DNA from: Duganella radicis
GTDB taxonomy: Bacteria > Pseudomonadota > Gammaproteobacteria > Burkholderiales > Burkholderiaceae_D
Direction of reading: 5' to 3'
DNA: 64,000 nucleotides
Assembly: GCF_009720825.1 (NCBI RefSeq)
Contig: NZ_WNKY01000010.1
Location: forward strand, 1-64,000
The position numbers and the translations under genes are program-made. Positions 1-9,191 of this stretch are shown here, one piece after another. The notes under the pieces were generated by a model, which was given only the letters and a program-made list of their open reading frames with translations, searched no databases and was not told the DNA's origin. Numbering within the stretch: the stretch's first letter is position 1; each line of letters starts with the position of its first letter.

Positions 1-1
1 G

Positions 2-160
2 GCCACCGCGACCTCGCCTGCCGCAGGTCCCGCCGCCGCAGGCACGAAATCCGCTGCCGCGACGACGACCGCCACCGGCACTGCGACCGCCGGCGCCAGG
101 CCTGCCGCCGCGCCGGCTGCGCCTGCCGCCGCCAACACATCCAAGGAGCCGGCACGATGA
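2..160 (+). CDS. mreC: MreC rod-shape protein, C-terminal end only
   Basis: This is the tail of an open frame entering from the left edge. It is read in the frame of the TGA at 158-160 and encodes about 52 residues, almost all Ala, Pro, Thr and Gly, ending NTSKEPAR. The stop overlaps the next start as ATGA. A low-complexity Ala/Pro tail directly upstream of mreD fits the C-terminus of MreC, the periplasmic scaffold of the elongation machinery. The conserved MreC domains lie outside the window, so the name rests on position and tail composition. Confidence 0.75.
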   Translation, partial: ATATSPAAGPAAAGTKSAAATTTATGTATAGARPAAAPAAPAAANTSKEPAR

Positions 161-669
161 ATCGTCCGCACTACATCCTGCTTCCTGTCAGCCCGCTGTT
201 CATCGCCTTCAGCCTGTTTGGCGCCTTCCTGCTGAACCTCCTGCCCTGGGGCCAGTTCATCGGCGTGCCCGATTTCGTGGCGCTGGTGCTGGTGTTCTGG
301 GGCGTGCATCAGCCGCGCAAGGTCGGCATCGGCACCGCCTTCTTCCTCGGCCTGCTGATGGACGTGCACGACGCCACGCTGCTGGGCGAGAACGCGCTGT
401 CCTACACGCTGCTGTCCTACTTCGCCATCATGTTGCACCGCCGTGTGCTGTGGTTCCCGATCTGGACGCAAGCCATGCACGTGTTCCCGCTGCTGCTGAT
501 GGCGCAGTCGGTGCAACTGGTGGTGCGCTTCTTCGTGTCCGGCAAATTCCCCGGCTGGTTCTACTTCATCGAAAGCGTGGTGGCCTCGCTCCTGTGGCCG
601 CTGGCCACCTGGCTGCTGCTGGCGCCGCAACGCCGCGCGGTAGACCGCGACCATACCCGCCCGATTTAA
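157..669 (+). CDS. mreD: Rod-shape-determining membrane protein MreD
   Basis: 170 residues forming a small, strongly hydrophobic inner-membrane protein with about five predicted transmembrane segments. An early helix runs near residues 12-32, and residues around 60-70 read GLLMDVHDATLLGENALSY, matching the conserved central part of MreD. MreD belongs to the MreBCD elongation complex that guides lateral wall synthesis. The start overlaps the mreC stop by four bases (ATGA), implying translational coupling, and the PBP2 gene follows 15 bases later. The length is normal for the family. Confidence 0.93.
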   Translation: MNRPHYILLPVSPLFIAFSLFGAFLLNLLPWGQFIGVPDFVALVLVFWGVHQPRKVGIGTAFFLGLLMDVHDATLLGENALSYTLLSYFAIMLHRRVLWFPIWTQAMHVFPLLLMAQSVQLVVRFFVSGKFPGWFYFIESVVASLLWPLATWLLLAPQRRAVDRDHTRPI

Positions 670-684
670 CTCCGCGTCCATAGC

Positions 685-2733
685 ATGACTGAAATTAAGG
701 ACAACCAGCGCGAACTCCAGCAGTTCCGCCTGCGCCTGACGGTGCTGGGCGGACTGGTATTTTTCTGCTTCGCCCTGCTGCTGCTGCGCTTCATCTGGCT
801 ACAAGTGGTGAAGTACAGCGACTTCGCCGTGAAGGCGGAAGAGAACCGCATCGCCATCGTGCCCATCGTGCCGAACCGCGGCCTGATTTTGGACCGCAAC
901 GGCGTGGTCCTGGCCCGCAACTACTCGGCTTTCACGCTGGAGATCACGCCGTCCAAGCTGCACACCACACTGGACGAAGCCATCGACGAGCTGTCCAAGC
1001 TGGTGACGGTGGACATCAAGGACCGCAAGCGCTTCAAGAAACTGCTGGACGAATCCAAAGGCTTCGAGAGCGTGCCGCTGCGCACCCGCCTGACCGACGA
1101 GGAAGTGGCGCGCTTCAGCGCGCAGCGCTTCCGCTTCCCCGGCGTGGAAGTGCAGGCGCGTTTGTTCCGCCAGTACCCGCTGGGCGAAACCGCCTCGCAC
1201 GTGATCGGCTACATCGGCCGCATCAACCAGTCCGAGGTCAAGGCCATCGAAGCCACCGACGACGGCCCGAATTACAAGGGCACCGATCATATCGGCAAGG
1301 AAGGCCTGGAGAAAAGCTACGAGAAGCAACTGCACGGCCAAACCGGCTACGAGGAAGTGGAAGTATCGGCCGGCGGCCGCGCCATCCGCACGCTCTCGCG
1401 CACCGCCGCCACGCCAGGCAATAACCTGATCCTGTCGATCGACATCGAACTGCAAAAAGTGGTGGAAGAAGCCTTCGGCGAATGGCGCGGCGCGTTTGTC
1501 GCCATCGAACCGGAAACCGGCGACATCCTGGCCTACGTCTCGCGCCCCGGCTATGACCCCAACCTGTTCGTCGACGGCATCGACTCGCAAAGCTGGAACG
1601 ACCTGAATACCTCGCTGGACCGGCCGATGGTGAATCGTCCGCTGTCCGGCACCTACGCGCCGGGTTCCACCTTCAAGCCCTTCATGGCGCTGGCCGCGCT
1701 GGAACTGGGCAAGCGCAATCCGTCCACCGCGTATCCCGACCCCGGCTACTTCTACCTCGGCGGCCACAAATTCCGCGACGATAAAGTGGGTGGCCACGGC
1801 AACGTCGACCTGCGCCGCTCGGTCATCGTGTCCTGCAATACCTACTACTACCAGCTGGGTAACGACATGGGCATCGACGCCATCACCACCTTCATGAAGC
1901 CATTCGGCTTCGGCGAGAAAACCGGCATCGACCTCGATAATGAAAAGACCGGCGTGCTGCCGTCGAAAGAGTGGAAGCGCAAGCGCTTCAAGGGCAATGC
2001 CGGCAAGTGGGTGGGCGGCGACACCATCTCGGTTTCCAACGGCTCGGGCTACAACTCCTACACGCCGCTGCAAATCGCCCACGCCATGGCCAACCTGGCC
2101 AACAACGGCGTGGTGATGAAGCCGCACCTGGTGAAGATCATTGAGGACGGTGGCACGCGCGCGCGCAAGCTCACCGTGCCGAGCGAAAGCTACCGCATCC
2201 CGCTCAAGCAGGAAAACATCGACATCATCAAGAGCGCCATGGTGGGCGTGAACTCGGAGCCTGGCGGTACCGCCTACCGCGCCTTCGCCAATGCCGCCTA
2301 CACCTCGGGCGGCAAGACCGGCACGGCGCAGGTGGTGGGCATCAAGGCCAACGAGAAGTACAACGCGTCGGCACTGGCCGAACGCCTGCGCGACAACGCG
2401 CTGTATACCGCGTTCGCACCGGCCGACAAGCCGAAGATCGTGGTCGCGATGGTGGTGGAAAACGCCGGCTGGGGCGCGGAGATCGCCGCGCCGATCGCGC
2501 GCAAGGCGCTGGACTTCTACCTGCTCGGCAAGCGCCCGACCGACAAGGAGACCACCAAGGTGCCGAAGGAAGACGCGGCCGAATTCGTGCCGATCGAAGA
2601 TCCGGAAGCCGCCGAAGCCGCGGCCGCCGCAGCCGAGGCGCGGCGCGAACCTGCGCCAACGCCCGCGCCGCCGCCAACGCCAGCCGCCACCCCGGCCGCG
2701 CAGCCAGCGGCGCCGGTACGGAAGAAACAATAA
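685..2733 (+). CDS. mrdA: Penicillin-binding protein 2 (elongasome transpeptidase)
   Basis: 682 residues: a short cytoplasmic N-terminus, one membrane anchor near residues 17-40, a PBP dimerisation region, then a transpeptidase domain. The three penicillin-binding motifs are visible: SxxK as STFK with Ser about 328, SxN as SCN at about 383, and KTG at about 544 (GGKTGTAQ). The protein cross-links peptidoglycan during elongation together with RodA. The last 60 residues are an Ala/Pro-rich tail ending VRKKQ, longer than in E. coli PBP2 and probably disordered. It sits between mreD and rodA and is surely co-transcribed with them. Confidence 0.96.
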   Translation: MTEIKDNQRELQQFRLRLTVLGGLVFFCFALLLLRFIWLQVVKYSDFAVKAEENRIAIVPIVPNRGLILDRNGVVLARNYSAFTLEITPSKLHTTLDEAIDELSKLVTVDIKDRKRFKKLLDESKGFESVPLRTRLTDEEVARFSAQRFRFPGVEVQARLFRQYPLGETASHVIGYIGRINQSEVKAIEATDDGPNYKGTDHIGKEGLEKSYEKQLHGQTGYEEVEVSAGGRAIRTLSRTAATPGNNLILSIDIELQKVVEEAFGEWRGAFVAIEPETGDILAYVSRPGYDPNLFVDGIDSQSWNDLNTSLDRPMVNRPLSGTYAPGSTFKPFMALAALELGKRNPSTAYPDPGYFYLGGHKFRDDKVGGHGNVDLRRSVIVSCNTYYYQLGNDMGIDAITTFMKPFGFGEKTGIDLDNEKTGVLPSKEWKRKRFKGNAGKWVGGDTISVSNGSGYNSYTPLQIAHAMANLANNGVVMKPHLVKIIEDGGTRARKLTVPSESYRIPLKQENIDIIKSAMVGVNSEPGGTAYRAFANAAYTSGGKTGTAQVVGIKANEKYNASALAERLRDNALYTAFAPADKPKIVVAMVVENAGWGAEIAAPIARKALDFYLLGKRPTDKETTKVPKEDAAEFVPIEDPEAAEAAAAAAEARREPAPTPAPPPTPAATPAAQPAAPVRKKQ

Positions 2734-2745
2734 GGAACACCCATC

Positions 2746-3861
2746 ATGCGCATACACGAAAGACGTTCGCTGTGGCGTCGCATGCGGCCCTACTTCACCG
2801 TGTTTGACGGTCCGCTGACCGCGATCATCCTGATGCTGCTGACGGTCAGCCTGATCACGCTGTACTCGGCCAGCATCGGCATTCCCGGCAAGATGGAAGA
2901 CCAGGTGCGCAACATCTTCCTGGCCTTCTTCGTCATGTGGCTGGTGGCGAACATCTCGCCGCAGATGATGATGCGGATCGCCGTGCCGGCTTACGCGTTC
3001 GGGGTGTTCCTGCTGGTGTGCGTGGCGCTGTTCGGCACCATCAAGCTGGGGGCGCGGCGCTGGCTGCACATCGGCGTGGTCGACATTCAGCCGTCGGAAT
3101 TCATGAAGATCGTCACGCCGCTGATGCTGGCGTGGTTCTTTCAAAGCCGCGCCGGTCACCTGACGTGGAAGTCGTATGCGATTGCGGCGGTGCTGCTGGC
3201 GGTGCCGGTCGGCCTGATCGTGCGCCAGCCGGACCTCGGCACGGCGCTGCTGGTGGTCGCCGCCGGTTTTTGCGTGATCTTCCTGGCCGGGCTGGCGTGG
3301 AAAGCCTTGATCGGTTTATTCGTGGCTGGCGCGGCGGCGCTGCCGATTATCTGGTCGGTGCTGCACGACTACCAGCGCGAGCGCGTGATGACGCTGATCG
3401 ACCCGACCACCGACCCGCTGGGCAAGGGCTTCCACATCATCCAGTCCACCATCGCGGTGGGTTCGGGCGGCATCACCGGCAAGGGCTGGACCCACGGCAC
3501 CCAGGCCCACCTCGAATTCATCCCGGAGCGCACCACCGACTTTATCTTCGCCGTGTACTCGGAAGAATTTGGCCTGGTCGGTAACCTGATCCTGATGGTG
3601 CTTTACCTGCTGCTGATCGGCCGCGGCCTGATGATCGCCGGGAATGCACCCAACTTCTTCACCCGTCTGCTGGCCGGTGCGGTCACCATGATTTACTTCA
3701 CCTACGCCTTCGTCAACATGGGCATGGTGAGCGGCATCCTGCCGGTGGTGGGCGTGCCGTTGCCGTTCATGAGCTATGGCGGCACAGCACTGCTGACGCT
3801 GGGCCTGGGCGGCGGCATTCTGATGAGCATCCAGCGCCACCGCAAACTGGTGCAGACCTGA
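2746..3861 (+). CDS. rodA: RodA, SEDS peptidoglycan glycosyltransferase (copy 1)
   Basis: 371 residues with about ten transmembrane helices. The SEDS hallmarks are present: RQPDLGTALL in the middle, LEFIPERTTDFIFAV at about residues 256-270, and the C-terminal GVPLPFMSYGGTALL. RodA polymerises lipid II in partnership with PBP2, whose gene ends 12 bases upstream. The stop overlaps the start of a second, very similar rodA gene by one base (TGATG). Both copies look intact; this one has a slightly longer C-terminus (RKLVQT). Confidence 0.95.
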   Translation: MRIHERRSLWRRMRPYFTVFDGPLTAIILMLLTVSLITLYSASIGIPGKMEDQVRNIFLAFFVMWLVANISPQMMMRIAVPAYAFGVFLLVCVALFGTIKLGARRWLHIGVVDIQPSEFMKIVTPLMLAWFFQSRAGHLTWKSYAIAAVLLAVPVGLIVRQPDLGTALLVVAAGFCVIFLAGLAWKALIGLFVAGAAALPIIWSVLHDYQRERVMTLIDPTTDPLGKGFHIIQSTIAVGSGGITGKGWTHGTQAHLEFIPERTTDFIFAVYSEEFGLVGNLILMVLYLLLIGRGLMIAGNAPNFFTRLLAGAVTMIYFTYAFVNMGMVSGILPVVGVPLPFMSYGGTALLTLGLGGGILMSIQRHRKLVQT

Positions 3862-4958
3862 TGGGCCTCGCGGATAGCCGTTCGTGGTGGCAGCGCTTGC
3901 GCCCCTATGTGCTGGCGTTCGATGCGCCGCTGACGCTGATCATCGGCGCGCTGCTGTCGGTCGGCCTGATTACGCTGTATTCGGCCGGCATCGCCATTCC
4001 CGGCAAGGTGTGGGACCAGTTGCGCAATATCGCGGCGGCGGTGCTGGTGATGTGGTTGGTGGCGAACATTCCGCCGCAGACCATGATGCGGCTGGCCGTG
4101 CCGGCGTACGCGCTGGGCGTGGCCCTGCTGGTGGCGGTGGCGCTGTTTGGCGTCATCAAGGGCGGCTCGCGCCGCTGGCTGTATATCGGCACCCAGATCC
4201 AGCCTTCCGAATTGATGAAGATCGCCATGCCGCTGATGCTGGCGTGGTTCTTCCAGCGCGAGCAGGGGCATTTACGTTGGCAATCCTACGTTATCGCTGC
4301 GGTGCTGCTGGCGGTGCCGGCCTGGCTGATCGGGCGTCAGCCTGATCTCGGCACGGCGATGCTGGTCACCATGGCCGGCGCCAGCGTGATCTTCCTCGGC
4401 GGCTTGTCGTGGAAAGCGCTGGGCGCCTTGTTCGCTGTCGGCGCGGCCGGCTTGCCGGTGCTGTGGACTTTCATGCACGACTATCAGCGCGACCGCGTGC
4501 TGACGCTGATCGATCCCTATCACGACCCGCTGGGCAAAGGCTTCCACATCATCCAGTCGATGATCGCCATCGGCTCGGGCGGCGTGAGCGGCAAGGGCTG
4601 GACCAATGGCACGCAAGCGCACCTGGAATTCATCCCGGAGCGCACCACAGACTTTATCTTCGCCGTGTTCTCGGAGGAGTTCGGGCTGCTGGGTAACCTG
4701 GTGCTGCTGGTGCTGTATCTGCTGCTGATCTGGCGCGGCATGGCCATCGCGATGAACGCGCCGACGCTGTTCACGCGCCTGCTGGCCGGCGCCGTTACCA
4801 TGATTTACTTCACCTACGCCTTCGTCAACATGGGCATGGTGAGCGGGATTATTCCGGTGGTGGGCGTGCCGCTGCCGTTCATGAGTTATGGCGGCACGGC
4901 GCTGATGACCCTCGGTCTCGGAGGCGGCATCCTGATGAGTGTGCAGCGCCATCGGTGA
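3861..4958 (+). CDS. rodA: RodA, SEDS glycosyltransferase (tandem paralogue, copy 2)
   Basis: 365 residues, collinear with the preceding RodA from the N-terminal RLRPY to the C-terminal QRHR, and most residues appear shared by eye. All SEDS signatures are kept: RQPDLGTAML, LEFIPERTTDFIFAV and GVPLPFMSYGGTALM. The first 40 residues and the fourth to sixth helices differ most. ATG overlaps the previous stop (TGATG), so translation is coupled. A head-to-tail rodA duplication is unusual; this copy may be redundant or pair with a different PBP. It ends inside the GTG that opens the rlpA frame. Confidence 0.92.
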   Translation: MGLADSRSWWQRLRPYVLAFDAPLTLIIGALLSVGLITLYSAGIAIPGKVWDQLRNIAAAVLVMWLVANIPPQTMMRLAVPAYALGVALLVAVALFGVIKGGSRRWLYIGTQIQPSELMKIAMPLMLAWFFQREQGHLRWQSYVIAAVLLAVPAWLIGRQPDLGTAMLVTMAGASVIFLGGLSWKALGALFAVGAAGLPVLWTFMHDYQRDRVLTLIDPYHDPLGKGFHIIQSMIAIGSGGVSGKGWTNGTQAHLEFIPERTTDFIFAVFSEEFGLLGNLVLLVLYLLLIWRGMAIAMNAPTLFTRLLAGAVTMIYFTYAFVNMGMVSGIIPVVGVPLPFMSYGGTALMTLGLGGGILMSVQRHR

Positions 4959-4972
4959 TACTATCTCGCCCT

Positions 4973-6091
4973 ATGCGCTTACAACGTCATCATTTACTTA
5001 ATCTTTCGACCATTGCCACGGCGCTGGCGCTGGTCGGCTGCGGCAGTGCGCCGGTGGCCACGCAGCCTGCGCCGCGTCCCGTGCAGACCACGGGACCGGT
5101 GATCAAATCGCCATCGGCCCACAAGCCCGATCCATCGCTGCCGGTGCTGCCGCCCGCGAACTCGGGGCGCGGCGGCTACTATCAGGACGATGGTCCCGGC
5201 GACTCGCCGCCGCCCAACCTGGCCGATACGCCGGACGCCGAGGTGCGCAACGATCCGCTGCTCCCGCGCTCCAACCGTCCGTATGTGGTGTTTGGTAAAA
5301 GCTACACGCCGATCACCAACGACGAACCGTTCACGCAGATCGGCGTCGGCAGCTGGTATGGCAAAAAATTCCACGGCCAGCGCACGTCGTCCGGTGAACT
5401 GTACGACATGTACAAAATGACGGCCGCGCATCCCATCCTGCCGATTCCATCGTACGCGCGCCTGACCAATATGCTGAGCGGCGCCACCGTGGTGGTGCGC
5501 ATCAACGACCGTGGCCCGTTCCACGCCAACCGCGCCATCGATGTCTCATACACAGCGGCGCTGAAACTGGGCTTGCTGGGCAAGGGCAGCCACGAACTGA
5601 AAATCGAACGCATCCTGCCGGAAGAAATCGACCGCATGTTGGCCACGCGTGAAGGCGTCTCCGGCACCAGCAAGGCACGCCTGACGCCGCAGCCGAAGGA
5701 CCGTCTGGCGCAAGCCTCCAACGTGCCGACGCCCACCGTGACGGCCACGATGATCAATCAGCCGCTGGTGCTGACGCCGTCGGCGCCCGGCGGCGCGCCG
5801 AAAGATATTGAAACGCTGATGTTGGCCGACCGCGCACCGGCAGATTACGCCGCGCCAGTCGCCGCCACAGCGGGTGGCTTTTACTTGCAGCTGGGCGCCT
5901 ATGCGCGCGCCGAAAACGCCGACGTCGTGCGCAGCAAGCTGGCGAGCAAACTGAATGGACTGGAAGTGGTGCAGGGCGGTTCGGTGTTCCGCCTGTTCAG
6001 CGGCCCGTTCACCACGCGCCAGGAAGCGCAGCAGGCGGCGCAAGGGCTGCCGTCGTCGCTGGGTCTCAAGCCCATCGTGGTGCAGCGCTGA
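4973..6091 (+). CDS. rlpA: RlpA septal/lytic lipoprotein with SPOR domain
   Basis: 372 residues from the ATG at 4973, chosen because it gives a compact lipoprotein signal (lipobox LVGC, Cys about 23). An in-frame GTG at 4955 overlapping the rodA stop is the alternative. A Pro-rich linker is followed by the double-psi beta-barrel RlpA domain (VGSWYGKKFHGQRTSSGE near residue 124, NDRGPF near 178) and a C-terminal SPOR domain from about 302 to 372, which binds denuded glycan strands. RlpA is an outer-membrane lytic transglycosylase or wall-binding protein, commonly encoded beside mrdA-rodA. It meets a convergent gene with no spacer. Confidence 0.93.
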   Translation: MRLQRHHLLNLSTIATALALVGCGSAPVATQPAPRPVQTTGPVIKSPSAHKPDPSLPVLPPANSGRGGYYQDDGPGDSPPPNLADTPDAEVRNDPLLPRSNRPYVVFGKSYTPITNDEPFTQIGVGSWYGKKFHGQRTSSGELYDMYKMTAAHPILPIPSYARLTNMLSGATVVVRINDRGPFHANRAIDVSYTAALKLGLLGKGSHELKIERILPEEIDRMLATREGVSGTSKARLTPQPKDRLAQASNVPTPTVTATMINQPLVLTPSAPGGAPKDIETLMLADRAPADYAAPVAATAGGFYLQLGAYARAENADVVRSKLASKLNGLEVVQGGSVFRLFSGPFTTRQEAQQAAQGLPSSLGLKPIVVQR

Positions 6092-6763
6092 TTATTTGCA
6101 GGTGTGCAGTTCCGCGTTGGGGAAGCCAGCGCGGATTTTTTCCAGCCTGGCTTTGAGCTCGGTGTCGACGTCGCGGAACTGGAAGGCCAGCAGCTTGCTG
6201 CCACTCATGCGCGGCGCCACGCGCGCGGTGCGCACGCCTTGCTTCATCAAGGCCGCCAGCTGATTCTGCGCCGCGCCCTCGGTCTTGAACACGCCCAGCG
6301 AGATGCCCCAGCGCAGCGGCGAGTTATCCGACATGATGAAGTAATTGCTGATGCCCAGCGCGCGCAGTTCACCCGCCTTCTTGTCGGCACCTTCCTTGCT
6401 GCCTTGCGGCGGAATATAAACGATATAGCTCGATATCTCGCTGCCCGGCAGGTTGTGGCGCGACTGGCGGTCGCCCAGTTTCAGCGTTTCCAGCTGATTT
6501 TCGAAACGGCGCGCATCGGCCAGCACGAAGCTGCCGATTTCCAGGCAGGCTTCGGGCTTGACGTCCGGCGCTGCCGGTGCGGCGGCAACGCTGGCGGCGT
6601 TGGCCTTGTCGGCCGGGATGATGGCCAGCTTGTCGGCGTTCAGTTGGTTGAGCAGGCGCTCCGGTTCGTGTTCGTTGCCGCTGAAGTGGCCCAGATAGCC
6701 GCGGCCATACGCAAACAGCGCGGCGTTCACGGCGAGCAGGGACCAGAAAATAAACTTCAGCAC
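6092..6763 (-). CDS. SPOR-like membrane-anchored protein of unknown role
   Basis: 223 residues. An N-terminal membrane anchor (FIFWSLLAVNAALFAYGRGY, residues 4-23) precedes a variable linker and a C-terminal half resembling a SPOR repeat (ISLGVFKTEGAAQNQLAALM). A region beginning EACLEIGSFVLADARRFENQ looks like another sequence of this type. SPOR modules bind septal peptidoglycan, so a cell-envelope role is likely but unproven. The gene lies 11 bases after coaX on the minus strand and ends against the convergent rlpA gene. Confidence 0.8.
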   Translation of the reverse strand: MLKFIFWSLLAVNAALFAYGRGYLGHFSGNEHEPERLLNQLNADKLAIIPADKANAASVAAAPAAPDVKPEACLEIGSFVLADARRFENQLETLKLGDRQSRHNLPGSEISSYIVYIPPQGSKEGADKKAGELRALGISNYFIMSDNSPLRWGISLGVFKTEGAAQNQLAALMKQGVRTARVAPRMSGSKLLAFQFRDVDTELKARLEKIRAGFPNAELHTCK

Positions 6764-6774
6764 AGGATGTTCCT

Positions 6775-7536
6775 CTATTCGGCGCTGCCGGCGGCGGCAT
6801 GTAGTCCGATCAGCACAATGTTTTCAACGATACGGTACGGTACTTTCAGCATCGGCGCAATGTAGGGCGCGGCGCCGCCAGAGAGGATGCACTCGGCGGC
6901 TTGATGCTGGACGCAGGCATGTTCGATGGCGCCGCTCTGCGCGGCCAGGATGCCGCTCAGGATGGCGTCGTCGGTATTGTCCGCGAATCCATCCGGCAGC
7001 TTACCGTCTTGGGCGATCTGCGGCAACTGCGCGGTGTTGCGCGCCAGCGAGCTGGCCATCAGGCCCAGGCCCGGCAGGATCATCCCGCCGAGGAACACGC
7101 CCTCCGGCGTGATGGCGTCGATGGTGGTGGCGGTGCCGCAGTTGACCACGATGGCGCGCACACCCGGCGCCAGCGCGCGGCCGGCGATGGCGGCGGCAAA
7201 ACGGTCGCAGCCCAGTTGCGCCGGATTGCGGTAGCCGTTGGTGACGCCCGCCAGCGACGGCAGTGAGGCGAACCATTCCACCGGCACTTGCGCCATGCAG
7301 CGTTGCAGCACATATTCCAGTTGCACGCGCAGGGCGTTGCCGGCGACGTTGGCGATCAGGATGCGCTTGACGCCATGCGTGGCGGCGGCTTCGCACCAGG
7401 CCAGTTCCAGTTGCGGCATGTCGGCATGGGCGGCGGCGCCGTGCGCGGTCCACTGGCCCAACTGTGCCCCCTGCGCGGCAGGGGCTACGAGGGCCCATTT
7501 GACGCGGGTGTTGCCGGCGTCGATCAGCAGAATCAT
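6775..7536 (-). CDS. coaX: Type III pantothenate kinase
   Basis: 253 residues beginning MILLIDAGNTRVKWAL, the phosphate-binding DxGNT motif of the ASKHA-fold CoaX family. Further motifs are LGCDRFAAAIAGRAL and VNCGTATTIDAI, both diagnostic. It phosphorylates pantothenate with ATP as the first step of coenzyme A synthesis and is not feedback-inhibited by CoA. The frame is open far upstream, but the ATG at 7536 begins at the canonical residue and overlaps the birA stop (ATGA). The birA-coaX pairing recurs in betaproteobacteria. Confidence 0.95.
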   Translation of the reverse strand: MILLIDAGNTRVKWALVAPAAQGAQLGQWTAHGAAAHADMPQLELAWCEAAATHGVKRILIANVAGNALRVQLEYVLQRCMAQVPVEWFASLPSLAGVTNGYRNPAQLGCDRFAAAIAGRALAPGVRAIVVNCGTATTIDAITPEGVFLGGMILPGLGLMASSLARNTAQLPQIAQDGKLPDGFADNTDDAILSGILAAQSGAIEHACVQHQAAECILSGGAAPYIAPMLKVPYRIVENIVLIGLHAAAGSAE

Positions 7537-8393
7537 GTTGGTGCTCCCGAGAGTCGCAGCGAGACGTCGCCGGACAGGATTTCTACGCGGCCGGCATCGG
7601 TGTCGAGCAGCAGGCGGCCGATGTCGTCGACGCCGGCGGCGCGTCCTTGTTGTACCACGGCGCCATTGTCCAGCAGGACCACTTCCTTGCCTTGCCACGC
7701 GTGCAGGGTGTTCCAGCGCTCGGCAAAGGGCGCGAAGCCGGTGTCGTCGAATTCGTCCAGCACGGCGGCCAGGCGGCTGAGCAGGGCTGCCATCAGCTGG
7801 TTGCGGTCCATTTGCGCCAGCCATGGGGCGCTGGCGACTTCGCGACCGATTTGTTGTTCCAGTTCGTCCGGCATCAGCAGGTTGATGCCGCAGCCGATGA
7901 CGGCCCAGAGGGCGTCGTCGGTCTTCTGCGTTTCGACCAGGATGCCGGCCAGCTTGGCGCCATCGCGCAGCAGGTCGTTGGGCCATTTGATCCGCACCGG
8001 CACGCCGAGCGAGGCGATGGTTTCGGCCAGCGCCACGCCGACCGCCATCGGCAGGCCGGTCATCTTGTGCAGCGGGCCTTTGAAGCGCCACGCCAGCGAA
8101 AACATCAGCGCGGCGCCGGGTTTGGACAGCCAGCTGCGTCCAGCGCGGCCGCGGCCCGCGGTCTGGTTTTCGGCGATGCGCAGCGTCGGGCCATGCAGGT
8201 TGCCGATGCGGGCCAGCAGGTCGGCGTTGGTGGAGCCGGTTTCGGCGACGACTTCAATCGCCACGTGGGTCGCGGAGGTGGCGCAATGCGACGTGATGGC
8301 GGGCGCGGACAGCGCGGACGCGGTGCCCTGCGCCCGGGTCGGAGCCGGGGTGGCGTGGAGCGCGTCGTGCGCGGCGGAATGCTTGGTGCTCAT
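7533..8393 (-). CDS. birA: Biotin--[acetyl-CoA-carboxylase] ligase
   Basis: 286 residues with the biotin-binding signature GRGRAGRSWLSKPGAALMFS and the downstream KWPNDLL motif, followed by the small C-terminal SH3-like domain. It activates biotin to biotinyl-AMP and transfers it to the carboxyl carrier protein of acetyl-CoA carboxylase. It lacks the N-terminal helix-turn-helix of E. coli BirA, so it is probably not a repressor. The first 45 residues are Ala/Thr-rich and poorly conserved, so a later start is possible. It is coupled to coaX by a four-base overlap. Confidence 0.94.
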   Translation of the reverse strand: MSTKHSAAHDALHATPAPTRAQGTASALSAPAITSHCATSATHVAIEVVAETGSTNADLLARIGNLHGPTLRIAENQTAGRGRAGRSWLSKPGAALMFSLAWRFKGPLHKMTGLPMAVGVALAETIASLGVPVRIKWPNDLLRDGAKLAGILVETQKTDDALWAVIGCGINLLMPDELEQQIGREVASAPWLAQMDRNQLMAALLSRLAAVLDEFDDTGFAPFAERWNTLHAWQGKEVVLLDNGAVVQQGRAAGVDDIGRLLLDTDAGRVEILSGDVSLRLSGAPT

Positions 8394-8394
8394 G

Positions 8395-9189
8395 TCAATG
8401 CGGCGCGGCAGGGCCGGCGGTTTTACGGGGTTTATGCGGCGCTTTGCTGAACGTCCAATCGTAGATGGCGTTCGGCAGCATGCGCAGCAGCCTGGCGACG
8501 ATGCCCATCTGCCACGGGATGACGGCGTAGCTGCGGCCGGCCGCGATCACGCCCGCCGCTGCTGCGGCGAATTTTTCAGGCGCCATCAGAAAGGGCATGG
8601 GATACGGATTCACTTGCGTCATCGGTGTGTCGATGTAGCCGGGGCAGATGGTGACCACGCGGATGCCATGCGGCTTCATCTCCAGCCGCAGCGATTCGCA
8701 GTAGCTGATCACCGCCGCCTTGGATGCGCTGTAGGCTTCCGCGCCGGGCAGGCCGCGTATGCCGGCCACGCTGCCGATGCCCACCAGCCGGCCCGGCGTG
8801 CGCTGTGCGCGCATGGGGGCGATGAAGGGCGCAAAGGTGGCGGCGGTGGCCACCACATTGGTGGCGATGATATCGGCGAAGACGGCGATGTCTTCCGCGT
8901 ACTCGGTGAGCGTGCCGACCGAGATGCCGGCGTTGGCGATCACCACGTCCACGCCGCCCGCATGCGCGAGGAAGGCCTGCGCCGCCTCGTTGATGGCCGC
9001 ATGGTCGCGTACATCCACCGCGTAGGCGCGGTGCCGCTGTGGGTTGGGGAGCGTGGAGATCAGAGCGGCGAGGGCCTCGCCGCGCCGGGCCAGCAGGCCT
9101 AGCGTGGCGCCCTGCGCCGCATACTGGCGGGCCAGTGCGGCGCCTAGGCCGCTGGATGCGCCGGTGATGAAGACGCGCAACGGCGTCAT
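8395..9189 (-). CDS. Short-chain dehydrogenase/reductase
   Basis: 264 residues of classical SDR type. The nucleotide-binding motif TGASSGLG lies at residues 10-17, NAG (VIANAGISVG) in the middle, and the catalytic YSASK motif has Tyr near 153 with Lys four residues later. An NAD(P)H-dependent oxidoreductase is certain; the substrate is not. It most resembles the DltE/YbbO-like group, which often acts on lipids or unknown carbonyls. It lies between dsbA (2 bases upstream) and birA (1 base downstream), suggesting one minus-strand transcript. Confidence 0.9.
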   Translation of the reverse strand: MTPLRVFITGASSGLGAALARQYAAQGATLGLLARRGEALAALISTLPNPQRHRAYAVDVRDHAAINEAAQAFLAHAGGVDVVIANAGISVGTLTEYAEDIAVFADIIATNVVATAATFAPFIAPMRAQRTPGRLVGIGSVAGIRGLPGAEAYSASKAAVISYCESLRLEMKPHGIRVVTICPGYIDTPMTQVNPYPMPFLMAPEKFAAAAAGVIAAGRSYAVIPWQMGIVARLLRMLPNAIYDWTFSKAPHKPRKTAGPAAPH

Positions 9190-9191
9190 GC

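Noticed and set aside
799..3159. Long minus-strand open frame (786 codons) opposite mrdA and rodA
   Set aside because: It lies antisense to clear genes with all motifs intact, is rich in Arg, Gln, His and Gly, and is a typical by-product of third-position GC bias.
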